From: Mycoplasmataceae bacterium
GTDB taxonomy: Bacteria > Bacillota_I > Bacilli_A > Mycoplasmatales > Mycoplasmoidaceae
Length of the DNA: 64,000 nucleotides
Direction of reading: 5' to 3'
Assembly: GCA_031265955.1 (NCBI GenBank)
Contig: JAISBY010000010.1
Span: 248,001-312,000, forward strand
Shown in pieces: positions 36,715 through 48,643 of the stretch. The notes beneath the pieces are model-generated. The model made no database searches and had not been told where the DNA came from. It saw only the letters and a program-made list of their open reading frames with translations. A program made the translations under genes and the position numbers. Numbering within the stretch: the first letter of the stretch is position 1; the number at the start of each line of letters is the position of its first letter.

Positions 36715-37065
36715 ATGAATTCAATAAATGACACGATTTTATGGATATTTATCGGTATCGGTTTTGCTGGCGCTCTCGGCTTAACAACAGCGGCGATTTT
36801 CAATCTTTGAAAATGTTGAAAGGATCGCCACTTTAAACATGTTGATTTAAGAGTGGCATTAGCATTTACTGCAGCTAATTTAATGTTTTTTACATATTCA
36901 CTAGGTATTTCTCTAATAAATGTAAATACAATTCATTTTTGAAATAGCGCACCAACTTGGATTGGCAATTTAATACCTCTTTTTATAAATGGTTTCATGG
37001 TCGCTGGCAAGATAGTGGAAAACAAACGCATCCGTAACAATCAAACGAAAATTTCATCAAAATAA
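36715..37065 (+). CDS. small membrane protein, unknown function
   Basis: 116-aa protein with three predicted transmembrane helices (residues ~8-28, ~47-69, ~80-100) and a basic tail (ENKRIRNNQTKISSK). No family recognised. Preceded by AGAGGAAAG at 36696-36704. It sits between comEC and holA with a 1-nt gap before holA, so probably in one operon with them. Confidence 0.65.
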
Positions 37066-37066
37066 A

Positions 37067-37975
37067 ATGATTAATGTTTTTTATGGAGATGACAAAAATA
37101 ATCTAGCTTATGAAATACATAAGGTAGTTGATTATCATAATAACGCTCAAATTCAGCATCTTTATTTTGATGATAATCATCAAGAAATAATTGATCAAAT
37201 ATGTCAAACTGATTTATTTGCTACATCAAAAGTTTTTATTGTTCATGATGCAACATTTTTATTGAGTGATAAACCCAAGGAACTTGATTTGTCTCAGAAA
37301 ATATGTTCAGTTGCTGAACAAGACATCTATCTGAGTATTAATACAAAAAAGGAAACATTCAATAAATTTGCTAAACAGGTTAATTTAAAAAAAATTTCTA
37401 AGTTTACATTAGCAAGTAAAAAATCTTTAATTAATAATTTAATAAAACAGAGTAAAATGAGCTTTCAAAATAATTCTGCTTATGATTTGTTTGAAAATAC
37501 TGTTAGTAATGATCCGTTTATGATTGAGACAGAGGTAGACAAACTATTGTTAGCTGCGAATAATGGGATAATTTCCAAATCAATCGTAGAAAAATTAATT
37601 AATAATTCGGCAGAATTGAATATTTTTAAAATGACTAATTATTTATTAACAAATAATAAAGAGCAATTAATTAAACTCTACGACAGCCTGATTATGTTGA
37701 AGTATCAACCAATTGAATTGATTCAAATTATGTCGTCTCAATTGTTTAATCTTAAATTACTAAAACAAGCAGTGATTGAACATTATTCGCAAACAATGAT
37801 TGAAGAGCAACTAAAAATTACTAAATTTGTACAATATGCTAATCGCGATACATTAAACAACATTTCACTTGAAAAGATTGACCAAACTATTTTTGCTTTA
37901 ACCTTATTAGACTATAATATCAAACATAGTTTGATTAATCCTTATTTAGGGTTAAAATTAATGCTAACGAAATAA
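37067..37975 (+). CDS. holA: DNA polymerase III delta subunit
   Basis: 302-aa clamp-loader delta subunit. The opening INVFYGDDKNNLAYEIHKVV and the helical C-terminal parts (IETEVDKLLLAANNG, ~140-155; ELIQIMSSQLFNLKLLKQAV, ~222-241) match HolA organisation in low-GC Gram-positives: degenerate AAA-like domain I (~1-135), II (~136-205) and a helical collar domain. Works with tau to load the beta clamp for the DnaE/PolC replisome. Overlaps closely with its neighbours. Confidence 0.9.
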   Translation: MINVFYGDDKNNLAYEIHKVVDYHNNAQIQHLYFDDNHQEIIDQICQTDLFATSKVFIVHDATFLLSDKPKELDLSQKICSVAEQDIYLSINTKKETFNKFAKQVNLKKISKFTLASKKSLINNLIKQSKMSFQNNSAYDLFENTVSNDPFMIETEVDKLLLAANNGIISKSIVEKLINNSAELNIFKMTNYLLTNNKEQLIKLYDSLIMLKYQPIELIQIMSSQLFNLKLLKQAVIEHYSQTMIEEQLKITKFVQYANRDTLNNISLEKIDQTIFALTLLDYNIKHSLINPYLGLKLMLTK

Positions 37976-37979
37976 GAAT

Positions 37980-39128
37980 ATGTCAATTGATCTAAAAAAA
38001 GAACACCGTAAATTAATCAAGAATTTGGAAACTATTTTTGACGCTGTTTCTATGAAACCAGCTTTTTCACAGCCTAATTTACAATCAATCGTTGAAAAAC
38101 AATTAAATATTTTGTCTTATTTAGAAAATGTTAACAAAACAAAGATTATCAAATCTACTAAATTACTTACTAAATATAACGAATTAACTTCTAAACATTT
38201 CACAATTGATAGTAAAATCAAATATGATGATCAAGAAGTTTTAGTTGACGACATTAATTATTTACCTGTTTACATTCGCAATATTTTTAAAATTGATTTA
38301 GATGCTTTGGCTGAAGGCAAAGAAGCTAAAATAGTGATGCCAACTGTAAATGATGCGCCGCAGCAACAAAATTCTACTCCTGTGATGCCCTTTATGATGC
38401 CTGGAATGGCAGGAGCGATGGGGAATTTGCCTCCCGAACAAAATCCTATGTATACCGCTGCTGCAAACGCTCGCATTCATCAAGAATCAATCCAAGGTAA
38501 AGTTTATTTGTTTAAAACTAAACCAAAGTTTATTCCTTTACTTAAGTGAATTATTGCGGGATTATTAATTTTATTTTCTATTGCTTGTATTTTTGTCGGC
38601 ATGGGAATGATGTTTGCTAAAAATTCGGCTCACGCTTTAAATACTGATGAAGCGAATAATGGTTTTAATGCTGCACTTGGTCCGCTAGCTGCCATTTTCT
38701 ATTTCGTTATTGCTTTATTCGCTTTTTTTCTATGTTATAGAACTGCTAAACCTTTACTGATTAATACCAAGAATGAAAATGCGCTTTATTCTTTTCAGTG
38801 ACAATTTTATTTATTTTTGGGGATTTTATTTTTAATGCTTATTATTTTCGGCGGCTCAATGGGTCCAGATTTTTGAATATTTAAAAGCACAATGGTACCG
38901 TGAACTACTAGTACTGCGCCAGAAACCGGAGAACACGCTTTTGGCTTATGAGCTTGATTCATTGGTTATGTGTTAATCTTTGGTTCGGCTGTTTTATTGG
39001 TTGCTTGCATTGCTTTTGGTTCCCTTAAAGGGCCTAAAGTTGATACCGAAAGATTGCAAGCCTTAATGCGCCAATATATTAGTGAAGCCATCAAGGCTCC
39101 ACCACCCGCACCACCTATGCAAGCTTAA
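37980..39128 (+). CDS. membrane protein with Met/Pro-rich linker, unknown
   Basis: 382-aa protein. Residues ~1-115 are soluble and helical. A Met/Pro/Ala-rich stretch follows (VMPFMMPGMAGAMGNLPP, ~139-156). The second half has about four membrane segments (~195-215, ~225-250, ~275-300, ~320-345) and a Pro-rich end APPPAPPMQA. No family recognised. Several TGA-encoded Trp in the membrane part. It starts 4 nt after holA and ends 11 nt before the FolT-like gene. Confidence 0.7.
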
Positions 39129-39139
39129 GGAATTTAAAT

Positions 39140-40042
39140 ATGATTATGTCGGATCACAATCAACGTAGACGTAAAACAATAATTAAATTCTTCTTTCCAC
39201 TTTATCCAATTAAAGTATTTCGTTCTACCAAATTAATGTTTATCCTAGCATTATTATTTGCATTGCGTATTATTCTGCAATTGGTGTCCATCCCAATTCC
39301 CGGATTTGTTTTATCATTCTCTGTTTCTTATACAGCGGTGATGCTAATCGGTTGATATTTTGGTCCGGTATATGGACTAATATGTGGAGCTATTACCGAT
39401 ACATTAACTTATTTAATATTCCCAGGGGGTGTTTGATATTGGATGTACGCAATTCAAGAACCAATTGTAGGAATGCTAGCTGGTTTGTTTGCTTCGTGAT
39501 GTGCTTATCGTAAAACAAAAGATAAAATCAAAATTGGTGTTGATATCGCCATTCAACAAATGATTTTTTTAGCATTTGCCATTTGTTCATACACAGTTTT
39601 AATTATGTGACTATCAAATAGTGCGACTTACAATACTAAGATGTATGTAATTTATCGATGAATTGCTTTAGGATTGATTACCGCTTTTTTTGTTTTGATT
39701 GAGGTTTTTACTTTTTACAACGTTGTTTCCAATAAACATAATTTAAGACGCAATGTCACATTTATCTATACACTGATACTAGTGGCTTCATGCACATTAC
39801 TACTTTCATTCATGCTGGGGCCCATTTCATCGGTTTCATATCTTGAATATCTAAACAGCCGCCCACCAGATGCTTGAATAAAATTTGGGGCAGTCTATTA
39901 TTTAATACCGCGGGTTATTGTACAAAGCATCAAGACACCAGTTGAAGCATTATTATTAACTTCGCTAGTGTTAATGCTTGATCCAACCATTACCCGTGTA
40001 TTAGGTAATGTTAATAATCGTTGGGAAAACATTAAAGCGTAA
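39140..40042 (+). CDS. ECF transporter S component, FolT-like
   Basis: 300-aa membrane protein, six helices. It matches FolT-type ECF substrate-binding components: LALLFALRIILQLVSIPIPGF (~32-52), then GPVYGLICGAITDTLTYLIFPGG (~74-96), the conserved glycine-rich loop. Folate or a related vitamin is the likely ligand, from family; ECF ATPases and T component are not in the window. Starts at 39140 (MIMSD); 39146 is an alternative. Its 3' end overlaps cutC by 11 nt on the opposite strand. Confidence 0.78.
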
Positions 40043-40646
40043 TTGCTAATTTACGTCCGTGGTATCTCTGAATTTTAGTAGCGTTAGCGATTGCTTTATA
40101 GTTTTCCTCAGCGACACTACCACCAACAATTAATTGAATTCGTCCTTTGGCATATTCATTTAATGCTTTTAGTTGTTCCAAATTATTCATTGCTGGAGTC
40201 TTGCCGCCTTTAGTGAGAATTCTAGTAATTCCTAATTCAACCAATGTATCAATTCCCGCTTTTGGGTCTTGTAGCTCATCAAATGCCATGTGAAAGATAG
40301 TTTCTTTACCACCAGTTACTTTCAGCAGGCTTTTGACGGTTTTCTTATCAATTTCATTATTTTTTAAAAAACCAAATACAAATCCCTGTATTTTTGTTTT
40401 GGCATATTTTTTGATAATCCTTTTGAGTTTAAAAGTATTTCATCAAGACGTAGTGTAATCTGGACGATTGCGAATCATCATAATGGTATTTAAAGAATTA
40501 TCTAATGAATATTGGATTAATTCATCAGATGGGGTGTAACCACCTAAATCCAATCTTGAGCATAATTCAATTTGTTCAGCTTTATTTTTAATCGCATTGT
40601 CAATTTGTGCTTTTGTTTCAACACAAGCTTCTCTAATAAGTTTCAT
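40032..40646 (-). CDS. cutC: CutC-family protein
   Basis: 204-aa TIM-barrel CutC protein. The start KLIREACVETKAQIDNAIKNKAEQIELCSRLDLGGYTPSDEL matches the family signature (A-D-R-I-E-L-C-x-x-L-x-x-G-G-x-T-P-S) near residues 23-40. ELGITRILTKGGK near residue 140 and IQLIVGGSV near 170 are also typical. The family was linked to copper tolerance, later questioned; precise activity unknown. Convergent with and overlapping the FolT-like gene. Confidence 0.88.
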
Positions 40647-40726
40647 AATAGTTGAATTATAGAATTAATCAAATGTAAACACATAATTGAAATTAATTTT
40701 ATTTAAAATGTAATAATGAGTGGTTT

Positions 40727-41443
40727 ATGAATTCAAGAAATATATCCATAAGATTAAGAGAATTTAGAAACCTTCTAACTGATATAGTCTTTGAAGGAGC
40801 AGAGTTAGAAGGTTTGGGCTTAACATATGCCAAGACATATGAAATTTTACATTTTAGTAATCTTTCTAGAAAAAAATATCCACAAGAGCAAATTGAAGCT
40901 GTTAATGGCGTTTTAAAAGCTTATGAATTTGTTGCAAAGCTTATTAGCGGACAAAAAGAACTGGGAATTCTTGAATACAAGAAAATTAATGAACTGGTTG
41001 ATAAATATGAAGAAACCAAACAATTTTGACATCCTGATGATGTGGCTGGCAAATGAAGAAAAACACCTAAGTCAATTGGGGGAACAAAAAAATACAGACC
41101 ACTTATTTTGCGTGGCTCTGAATATGCAACAATTGTTGAAACTTGTTTAAGAAAAAAAGTGAATCTTGAAAATGAAATTGTAAATTTAGCTAAATTATCA
41201 AAAACACAACCGTTTCCTGACGGAAATAAACGCTCATCATTAATATTTTGTAATGCTTTACTACTCAAGAATAATTTACCGTTAATCAGGATTAAGAGTC
41301 ATGCAACATATGCTAAATTGTTGGTGGATTATTATGACGATGATAAGAAAATCAATAAGTTCGCAAATTATGTTAAAACTAATTCTCTAAAACTTCAAAA
41401 GATAGCTAATGTTAAATACCGTTCATCTTCAGCAAAAAAGTAA
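40727..41443 (+). CDS. Fic-domain protein with Gln in place of the catalytic His
   Basis: 238-aa Fic/DOC-fold protein. The N-terminal segment FEGAELEGLGLTYAKTYEI (~21-39) resembles the inhibitory-helix region of class II Fic proteins. The Fic core motif reads TQPFPDGNKRSSL (from residue ~160), in which the usual catalytic His of HPFxxGN(G/K)R is Gln161 (codon CAA). The remaining Gly-Asn-Lys-Arg positions that bind phosphates are kept. AMPylation is therefore not expected, though a de-modifying, kinase-like (Doc) or binding role is possible. No paired toxin/antitoxin gene is visible. A single TGA Trp is at residue ~101. Divergent from cutC. Confidence 0.8.
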
Positions 41444-41487
41444 AACCATATTTGTATAATGGAGTTAATACAAAATGCGGAGAAATA

Positions 41488-42663
41488 ATGTCAAATAAAT
41501 TACAAATCATACCCACTTACTATTTCGGCAGAGATGTTGTAAAGCAAAAGTTAGGCGATGAATTAAAAACTAGAAAAATTAAAAAAATCTTGTTGGCTTA
41601 TGGTGGAGGTTCCATAAAAAAGAATGGTTTGTACCAGGAAATTTTAGAAGTGGCTAAAAAATATCGTGTAACCGTAATAGAACATCAGGGGATTGAACCT
41701 AACCCAAGAGACGTTGGTATTTACCAAGCATCATTAAAATGTCGCTTGAATAAAGTTGATTTGATCATTGCTGCTGGTGGTGGCAGTGTAATTGATGCTG
41801 CTAAGGTAATTGGAATCTTGGCTACTAACCCACAATATAAAAATACTTGGGATTACATTGAAAACCCCATGCGTGTGACTAAGCCAAGCATCCCTTTATT
41901 TTCCATTATTACATTAGCTGCAACTGGAAGTGAAAACAATTCTGGTAGTGTAATCACTAATGCAAAAACACATTACAAGCAATCTGTAGGCACGCCAACT
42001 GCTACACCAATAGTTTGTTTTGAAGATCCAAAATATACATTAACCTTGTCGTATTGACAAACGGCTTGTGGTATTTTTGATATCTTTAGTCATTTGTGCG
42101 AACAATATTATGATTTGACTAAAACTTTTAATTGGACTAAAGAATACTTACTAGCGAATATGCGCGTGTTATTAAGTTGCGCAAAAAAACTAGCTAAAAA
42201 CGATAAAGATTATGATGCTCGTAGTAACTTATTATGAACTTCATCATGAGCTTTGAATGATTTAGCACATTTCGGCACTGCCGGTGGCGATTGAACGGTT
42301 CATAGATTTGAGCATGCTGTTAGTGGTTTATGGGATGTGGAACATGGTGCTGGTTTGGCTTTAATTACTCCAGTCTATCTAAAATATATGTGTAGACACA
42401 ATAAGCTATTTCAAAAATATTCTTTGGAGATAGCCAGAAGCGTTTTTGAAGTTAATACATTACCACTTTTCTTTAGAAAACTTGAAGAGTTTATTAAGTT
42501 ATTAAAATTACCAACTAAATACACGGACTTTAAGCAAATCAACAAAGTTAGCGCCGCTGATATGAATTGATTAATTAATCATTATTCAAATGTAAATGAA
42601 AATGGTAAGAATGGTCCTAAAACAAAGTTAGCCAGAATTATTTTTAATACGATAAAAAAATAA
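41488..42663 (+). CDS. iron-containing alcohol dehydrogenase (BdhA/YqdH type)
   Basis: 391-aa NAD(P)H-dependent Fe-ADH. Nucleotide-binding LLAYGGGSIKKNGLY near residue 35 and IIAAGGGSVIDAAKVIG near 97. The metal ligands lie in HRFEHAVSGLWDVEHGAGLALITP near residues 272-295 (His/His/Glu/His pattern). The start at 41488 follows GGAG six bases upstream; an earlier ATG at 41452 has no ribosome site. As an aldehyde reductase it would reoxidise NAD(P)H alongside PFOR. Convergent with the U32 pair, with stops 1 nt apart. Confidence 0.92.
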
Positions 42664-42664
42664 G

Positions 42665-43846
42665 CTACTTTTTAATTCTTAACATATCCATCGGATACAA
42701 ATCTAATGGTTTATTGAATTTAACAATGAGTTTACTCATTGGTGTATTCACAATTTCAATTGATTCATTGGTTGCATCTTTAATGGAAATTAGTTTTACA
42801 TCTTCAATATGTTTTAATTTCTTTCCTAGGACTTGAAAGGTATCACTTGATCTAAAATAGTTTTTAGAAAAAACTTGATATGTATCATCACCAATTTTTT
42901 TATCAACAATCATCGCAAATAACTGATTGACATTTTTAGGAATTTCGTGATAAAGCATTTCGTTTTTAGTAGGTTCACCATTAAATCAAGCAACTGAAGT
43001 ATCGCGATTAGCAGCAGTTAAAACATCGTTAATGTATTCAGCTGAAATACCATTATTTAGAACTTTACTATAAGCATTAATGATAGTAGCAATATAGTGT
43101 TCTGATTTCATCCGTCCTTCTATTTTTATTGAACTTATTCCAATGCTTTTGATTTTATCTATGTAATTAATTAAACACATATCTTTCGCAGACATACTGA
43201 ATGTATTAGACAAAGAGTTATTTTCTTTTAGAAGTTCACTAACCCAACGACACGATTGAGCACAACCACCATTATTAGCATCACGCAAGCACATATTACT
43301 ACTTAGCATGCAGCGACCGCTATAGGCAATACAAACAGCGCCATGTACAAACATTTCAATTTCAATTTGGTTTTGTACATTACTTACCATTGATTTTATT
43401 TCTTCAAACGATACTTCCCGTGCTGTGACAATCCGACTGGCACCATTTCGTTTTCAGAATAAAGTCGCCTTAGAGTTAGTGACCGATTGTTGTGTAGAAA
43501 CATGAATAACGGCATTAGGAACGTTTTTTTTGATTTTTTGAATAACGGCAGGATCGGCACACAAAAAAGCGTCAGGCGGGGTTTTATTTACTTCTTCTAA
43601 AAATTTGTCAAATTCCTTTAACATATGATTGTGACAAATGATATTGGTAACTAAATATGCTTTCTTGTTGTGTGCATGTGCATAGTTAATAATTTCGTGT
43701 AGCTGTGGAACGTCAAAATTAGAGGCGCGTGCACGCAACGAGTATTGTTTCCCACCAAAATAAATGGTATCAGCTCCGAAATCTAAAGCGATTTTACCGC
43801 GATTGATATCTCCTGCTGGTGCTAGTAGTTCTATCTTATTACTCAT
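42665..43846 (-). CDS. U32 family protein, YrrO/TrhP2-like
   Basis: 393-aa U32 protein. The N-terminus IELLAPAGDINRGKIALDFGADTIYFGGKQYSLRA is canonical. Cluster ligands are present in HGAVCIAYSGRCMLSSNMCLRD and NNGGCAQSCRW near residues 155-195. The tail (residues ~300-393) is a beta-rich C-terminal domain. In B. subtilis YrrN/YrrO a pair of this kind is needed for tRNA U34 hydroxylation; this is the likely role, by homology and pairing. Its ATG lies within the stop region of the paired gene (8-nt overlap). Confidence 0.82.
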
Positions 43847-44750
43847 ACACGCTGCCATTTTGTTTTAAATAAATTAAATCTTTAATATCCATCAAATAAA
43901 AACCACGAGAATACTTATCTGCTGGCAATTCTTTGATTAACGATTTTACATCCATGTTACTATCGAGGAGATTTAAAGCCTTTAAATACACTCTAGTAGT
44001 TTGTGTGGTTCATAAGTCATCATGTAAAAAACTATCAATCCGAATTGTATCTACACCAAATTTACATAATTCCGATAAGTAATCTAGTAAACATAAAGAG
44101 TAGCTTGTAAAAACATGTGCGCCTCATTTATCTTCATAGATGTATGCTTTTTCTTTTCGTGAAACTTCCCGGATTTCTAACTTAGTATTTGCTAATTTAT
44201 TAGAAATGTTTTGTGTTTGTTTAAAGTTAGATACTAGGTTTCAACGTGAATGCATCATATAAGCATATCCCGCTACTTGTACTTGCAATTTCATTTGATT
44301 TTTGTTTGCACACATATCTTTAATCTCATGATGGTTAAGCTCTCGTGCTAGTGACACTTCTTGAATCCCATTTTCTATATAAAAAGGGAATTGTTCATAG
44401 TTACAAATGAGTGTTTCAGGATTATAAATGAGTGGAATATTAATTTTTCTTTCGTGGCATATTTGCTTTATAGCAAAGTCGCCAAAAATTATTCCGTCAA
44501 CTTGTATTTTGGAAAGAGCTATTAAATGTTTATCCAAGTCAATTAAATCTTGCTCAAAGAAAAACCGGTTTACTAAAACTATCACTTTTGTGTTTCGCTT
44601 ACTACTACACAAAGTTTTAAGTTGGTCTAATGTAATGTGACAGTTATTTCGAACGCAGAATTGATTATCTCCTACAAATATTTGATGAACACCGAGATTA
44701 ATCAATTCTAGAGCATTTGAATAACTTGCAGGGTTAACCAAAAGTTCCAT
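43839..44750 (-). CDS. U32 family protein, YrrN/TrhP1-like
   Basis: 303-aa U32 protein shorter than its partner. Opening MELLVNPASYSNALELINLGVHQIFVGDNQF; a second half with YSLCLLDYLSELCKFGVDTIRIDSFLHDD and TTRVYLKALNLL. It lacks the Cys-rich cluster of the downstream partner, as YrrN-type members do. Several Trp from TGA. It is the first gene of the two-gene operon. Likely part of tRNA wobble-uridine hydroxylation, by comparison. Confidence 0.78.
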
Positions 44751-44946
44751 TATGAAACAATTGTATCAAATTTAATGATGCCTGTATTTTTGTTTTTTTC
44801 TAAAAATTTACTTTAGTAAATATTTACATTGTATGTTCTTTGTATTACAAAAACATTTTTTAAGCTGTAAGTTTTTTAAAAGATGCAGAAAAATAAAAGC
44901 AATAAAAGAAAATAACGAAGCATTAAATTTAGAAAGGGAAAAAATA

Positions 44947-46572
44947 ATGACAAATAAAAGTAAATCTACAAGCCAATTAGCATCTGATAAAAAACTATCG
45001 GTTATCTACCGCATGTGAAAAAGACACAAGCGTTCCATTGCCTTAGTTACAACACTAGGTTGTTTAATGGCAACTGGAATTGGCGTTGGAGTAGGTTATA
45101 TTATTTGACATAATAAGAATTCTACTCGTGCAGATCACACTTACACACTTGAAAGAACGGCAAAAGTATTAGATTGAAACAGAAACGCTCCGCTTTCAAC
45201 ACAATTTACAATGAAAAAAGATGGGGCAGCAATTGAATCAGATGATGTAATGCTTAGTATAAATACTGGTAATGACTATGTGACTATAAACAACGATACC
45301 AATACCATAACCTATGATAAAACAAAAGCTGATACATTAGCAATTGATGTCACGGCGACATCTAACGGACATACTGCTTCTACTTATATTGTTTTAGACG
45401 ATTTTAATCCAACGAATGTTTTGACACAAGATGATCCAGCTTGAGTTAATTTATTCCCAACTAATAAAACGTCGGGAGTATTAAACGGTCAAGACATTGA
45501 TAAAACAACAACTTGACTGCAAACTCAAAACCAATATGATACGGTTGACTTGTCTTCCTTTTCATCTGTTGGTGTTATAGCTTTCGCTGGTTGTGCGAGT
45601 CTAAATAGTGATATTGGAGCGAAAGATATTACCATTAGTTTTGAAAATTTTGTGTCTCAAACAGGCACTACCTCTATTGATGAAGGTGCCTTTGCTAACT
45701 GCACGGGTATTAAAAATCTTATTCTCCCTAAAGCAACGGCTGAATCAAATGTTTTTTCTATCGGCATTGGTGCTTTTGAAAATTGTGAAAATTTAGAGAA
45801 AGTTTCGTTGCCGAATGGAACTTCAACCGCTAATATTTCCATAGGTAATATTGCCTTCTACAATTGCACTAGTCTTGATGATTTTGCCTTACCAAACGGA
45901 ATTATTACATCTATTGGTGTCAGCAGTTTTGGAGATTGTATAAATTTAAAAACACTTTCATTATCACTTGATTCATCTGATACTTTGATTACTTGCATTG
46001 AAGGCGATGCCTTTTGTAACTGTAAAAGTTTATCAATTTCAGGAATCCAAGCACTTCAAAACAAAATTAATACTGAAAACCTTGCCTATGTAAGCAATAA
46101 CACAACCGGTGCAGCAATCGTAGCTGTACCAACTAAGGAATGAATTGATGGTGCTGGTTTATTGTCTGGTAATATCGGCCAGCAATTTAATGATGATTAT
46201 TTTAAAGTAGTAAATTCTATTAGCAACCATGCTTTTGAGGGCTGTGCGAGTTTGACAAATATTGATTTAAGTACTGCTAATGCATCTGGCTCCATCGGTG
46301 ACAACGCTTTTAGTGGTTGCACTAATTTGGAAAACATTTCTACGCCACTCGGAGTTGTTTCCATCAACGACAATGCTTTTGAGAATTGTGCGAAATTGTC
46401 AACTTTACATTGATATAACGAAAACAACCCAACTTCCATTGGTAATAACGCTTTTCTCGGTTGCCCGACTGGTGCCAATAATAATCTTTATTTTAGAGGA
46501 ACTTACGGTTCTTCTTGGGAAGTTTCTCAAATACCTAATCGTCCTATTGACTGAACATATACTGCTTTTTAG
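44947..46572 (+). CDS. BspA-like leucine-rich-repeat surface protein, membrane anchored
   Basis: 541 aa. Basic N-terminus, anchor TTLGCLMATGIGVGVGYIIWH (~38-58), Ig-like domain HTYTLERTAKVLDWNR ... VLDDFNPTNVL (~65-160), and BspA repeats (VGVIAFAGCASL, SIGIGAFENCENL, IGVSSFGDCINL, SIGDNAFSGCTNL). It is close to the 31.1-kb protein in its first 200 residues. The ATG at 44947 has GAAAGGGA upstream; an in-frame ATG at 44833 would add 38 unlikely residues. No CA tract, but a T-rich stretch at 44787-44807 (CCTGTATTTTTG...) resembles the 3' half of the leader hairpin plus U-run. Confidence 0.82.
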
Positions 46573-46789
46573 AATTGCATTACTCTAATGGTAATATTTT
46601 AACGCGATGGATTTCTTTCTATATAATACCATTCGCACAACAGCAACGTGGTATGAGTTCACCAATAGCTAGTAGCAAAGCTTTAGTAGTAAGTTAGGCT
46701 GATTTAACCGAACCTATTAGTACTAGATAATGAACTTAGAATCATTTCATCTTTTGTGCCTAAATAATTAGGAGAATAATAAAAATATA
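46573..46789 (+). promoter_or_regulatory. rpsD leader: promoter and structured 5' UTR
   Basis: A TATAAT box lies at 46621-46626 and the transcript would have a leader of about 155 nt. A stem of TAGTA-GTAA-GT-TAGG (46684-46698) with CCTATTAGTACTA (46713-46725) has one mismatch and one bulge. This may be an S4-binding autoregulatory leader as in other Firmicutes, which I cannot verify by alignment. A ribosome site TAGGAG precedes the ATG. Confidence 0.4.
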
Positions 46790-47398
46790 ATGAGATACAC
46801 TGGAAGTGTGAATCGAAAATCACGTAGATTAGGTTTTTCGATTCTAGAAAACAACAAAGAATTTTTAAAAGGTAAGAAAAGAGTCTATGCTCCGGGTCAA
46901 CACGGCCAAGCTAATCGTAAACTTAGCGGTTATGGGGAACAATTAACGGAAAAGCAAAAGATTGCTTATTTATACGGAGTAACTGATCGTCAATTGCGTC
47001 GTTTATTTACAGTTGCTAAAAAAATGAAAGGATCTAATGCCTTAAATCTTTTAATTGTATTAGAATCTCGTCTAGACAACTTAGTTTATCGAATGGGTTT
47101 TGCACCGACAAGACGTAGTGCTAGACAACTTGTAAGCCATGGACATATATTAGTTAATGGTAAAAAGATTGATATCCCAAGTACGATTATTCAACCGAAA
47201 TCCGTTATTACTATTAAAGAAAAATCTCGCAAGATGCCTTTAATTGCTCGTGAAGAGAAAATTGGTACATTAGCTTTTGTTAAGGTTGACAATGCTACAA
47301 TGTCCGGTGAATACTTACGTTATCCAGAACGTCCTGAATTAAACCAAGAAATTAACGAGACATACGTCGTTGAATGATATAACCGTTTGGTTAAATAA
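46790..47398 (+). CDS. rpsD: 30S ribosomal protein S4
   Basis: 202-aa S4. RKSRRLGFSILENNKEFLKGKKRVYAPGQHG at the N-terminus, a central S4 RNA-binding domain LESRLDNLVYRMGFAPTRRSARQLVSHGHILVNGKK (~85-125) and a C-terminal VEWYNRLVK end with TGA Trp. It binds 16S rRNA first in assembly and may repress its own translation. Single-gene unit. Confidence 0.97.
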
Positions 47399-47401
47399 AA
47401 A

Positions 47402-48583
47402 TTATTTTTTAAAAATAGGTTTCTTATTTTTGACACTTTTTGCAAAGCTACTTAAATAGAAACAAAAGCCACCGATGCCATAAATTGCTGGTAGATATGC
47501 CGTAAAGAAACGCCAAGTGAAAATCGCATTATCCACACCGCTATCGGTGGTTTTGTTTTCATAAGATAATAAAATATGCATTTGTAACTGCATAGTACCT
47601 TCACCACCTGGTAAAGGTAAGTAACGGTTAGCTGTAGTAATGACAGCTACATTACCAATAACTTTTATAAAAGTTAAACCATTAAAGAAATCAGCGCCTT
47701 GGTAATGAACTAAAACCAAAGAGGCGTAAACCATTACAAATCAAATAATGGAAGTGAATAGATAACAAAGTAAAACATAGACATTATCTTTGTATTGTTT
47801 TAAATAATGCTTGGCATATCGATATAAGAAAGCACTACTAATATATTTTGAATATGTTTGACTTTTAGTGTGGTAATGTAAATGTAAAATCTTTTTAGTC
47901 CAATTAAACGTTCGGGATAAGTAATAATGTACTTTTTTACTAAAACCAGAAACGATATAAAAGGAAAACATGAAAATATCGATTCCCATCCCCACTGACG
48001 CCAAAATGATTACCGTTCATCCTTCGCCTGAATTAAAAGCGATGATTTGATTAAATTGTGTTGTTAATCAAATGAAGGCTGGTAGAGTAATAATTATTAA
48101 AATAGTGTGATTGATGAATTCATTGATCCAAATTAAGGCAGTAGCTTGTGCCGTAGTCACGCCTTGGGTTTTTAATCAAAACATTGTATATGGTTCGGTA
48201 ATTAAAATGCTTGGCGAAATCGCTGAAAAGAATAAAGATGTCAAATAATATAAAGTGGCATCTTTAGAAGAAACTTTAATTCCCAAATGTTTTAAACGAA
48301 TCATATAAGGAACAGTCATATTAAAAAACTTGAAAAAGAAAAACAATATTAACAAACACAACATGATAGAGGCCATTAAACGTGTTTTGGAATCAACAAA
48401 AGCATCGTGAACATCACTTAAAAGTTTGCTAAAGCTAAACTCGTGTAAAATACTAGTTACCGAAACTACAACCAACCCAATCATTACTAAAAAGGCAAAA
48501 ACAATAATTAGTATTTTTTTATTGCTTAAGAATTTACCGTTTTTATTATTGCTAGATTTCTGTTGGAGTGTTTCGGTTGGCAT
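47402..48583 (-). CDS. lysylphosphatidylglycerol synthase-like/flippase membrane protein
   Basis: 393-aa membrane protein of the UPF0104/LPG synthase transmembrane family: about 8 segments, with the conserved loop NRYLPLPGGEGTMQL near residue 310 (family: P-x-P-G-G-x-G). No soluble aminoacyl-transferase domain, so a lipid flippase or membrane-lipid role is likely, not lysine transfer. N-terminal 20 residues are charged/Asn-rich. TGA Trp several times. Stops 4 nt before the rpsD stop, convergent. Confidence 0.8.
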
Positions 48584-48643
48584 AAATATTTTTTCGCTAA
48601 CGTATGATTCATTATGCTACAAGAATCAATAAAACAAAAACCA

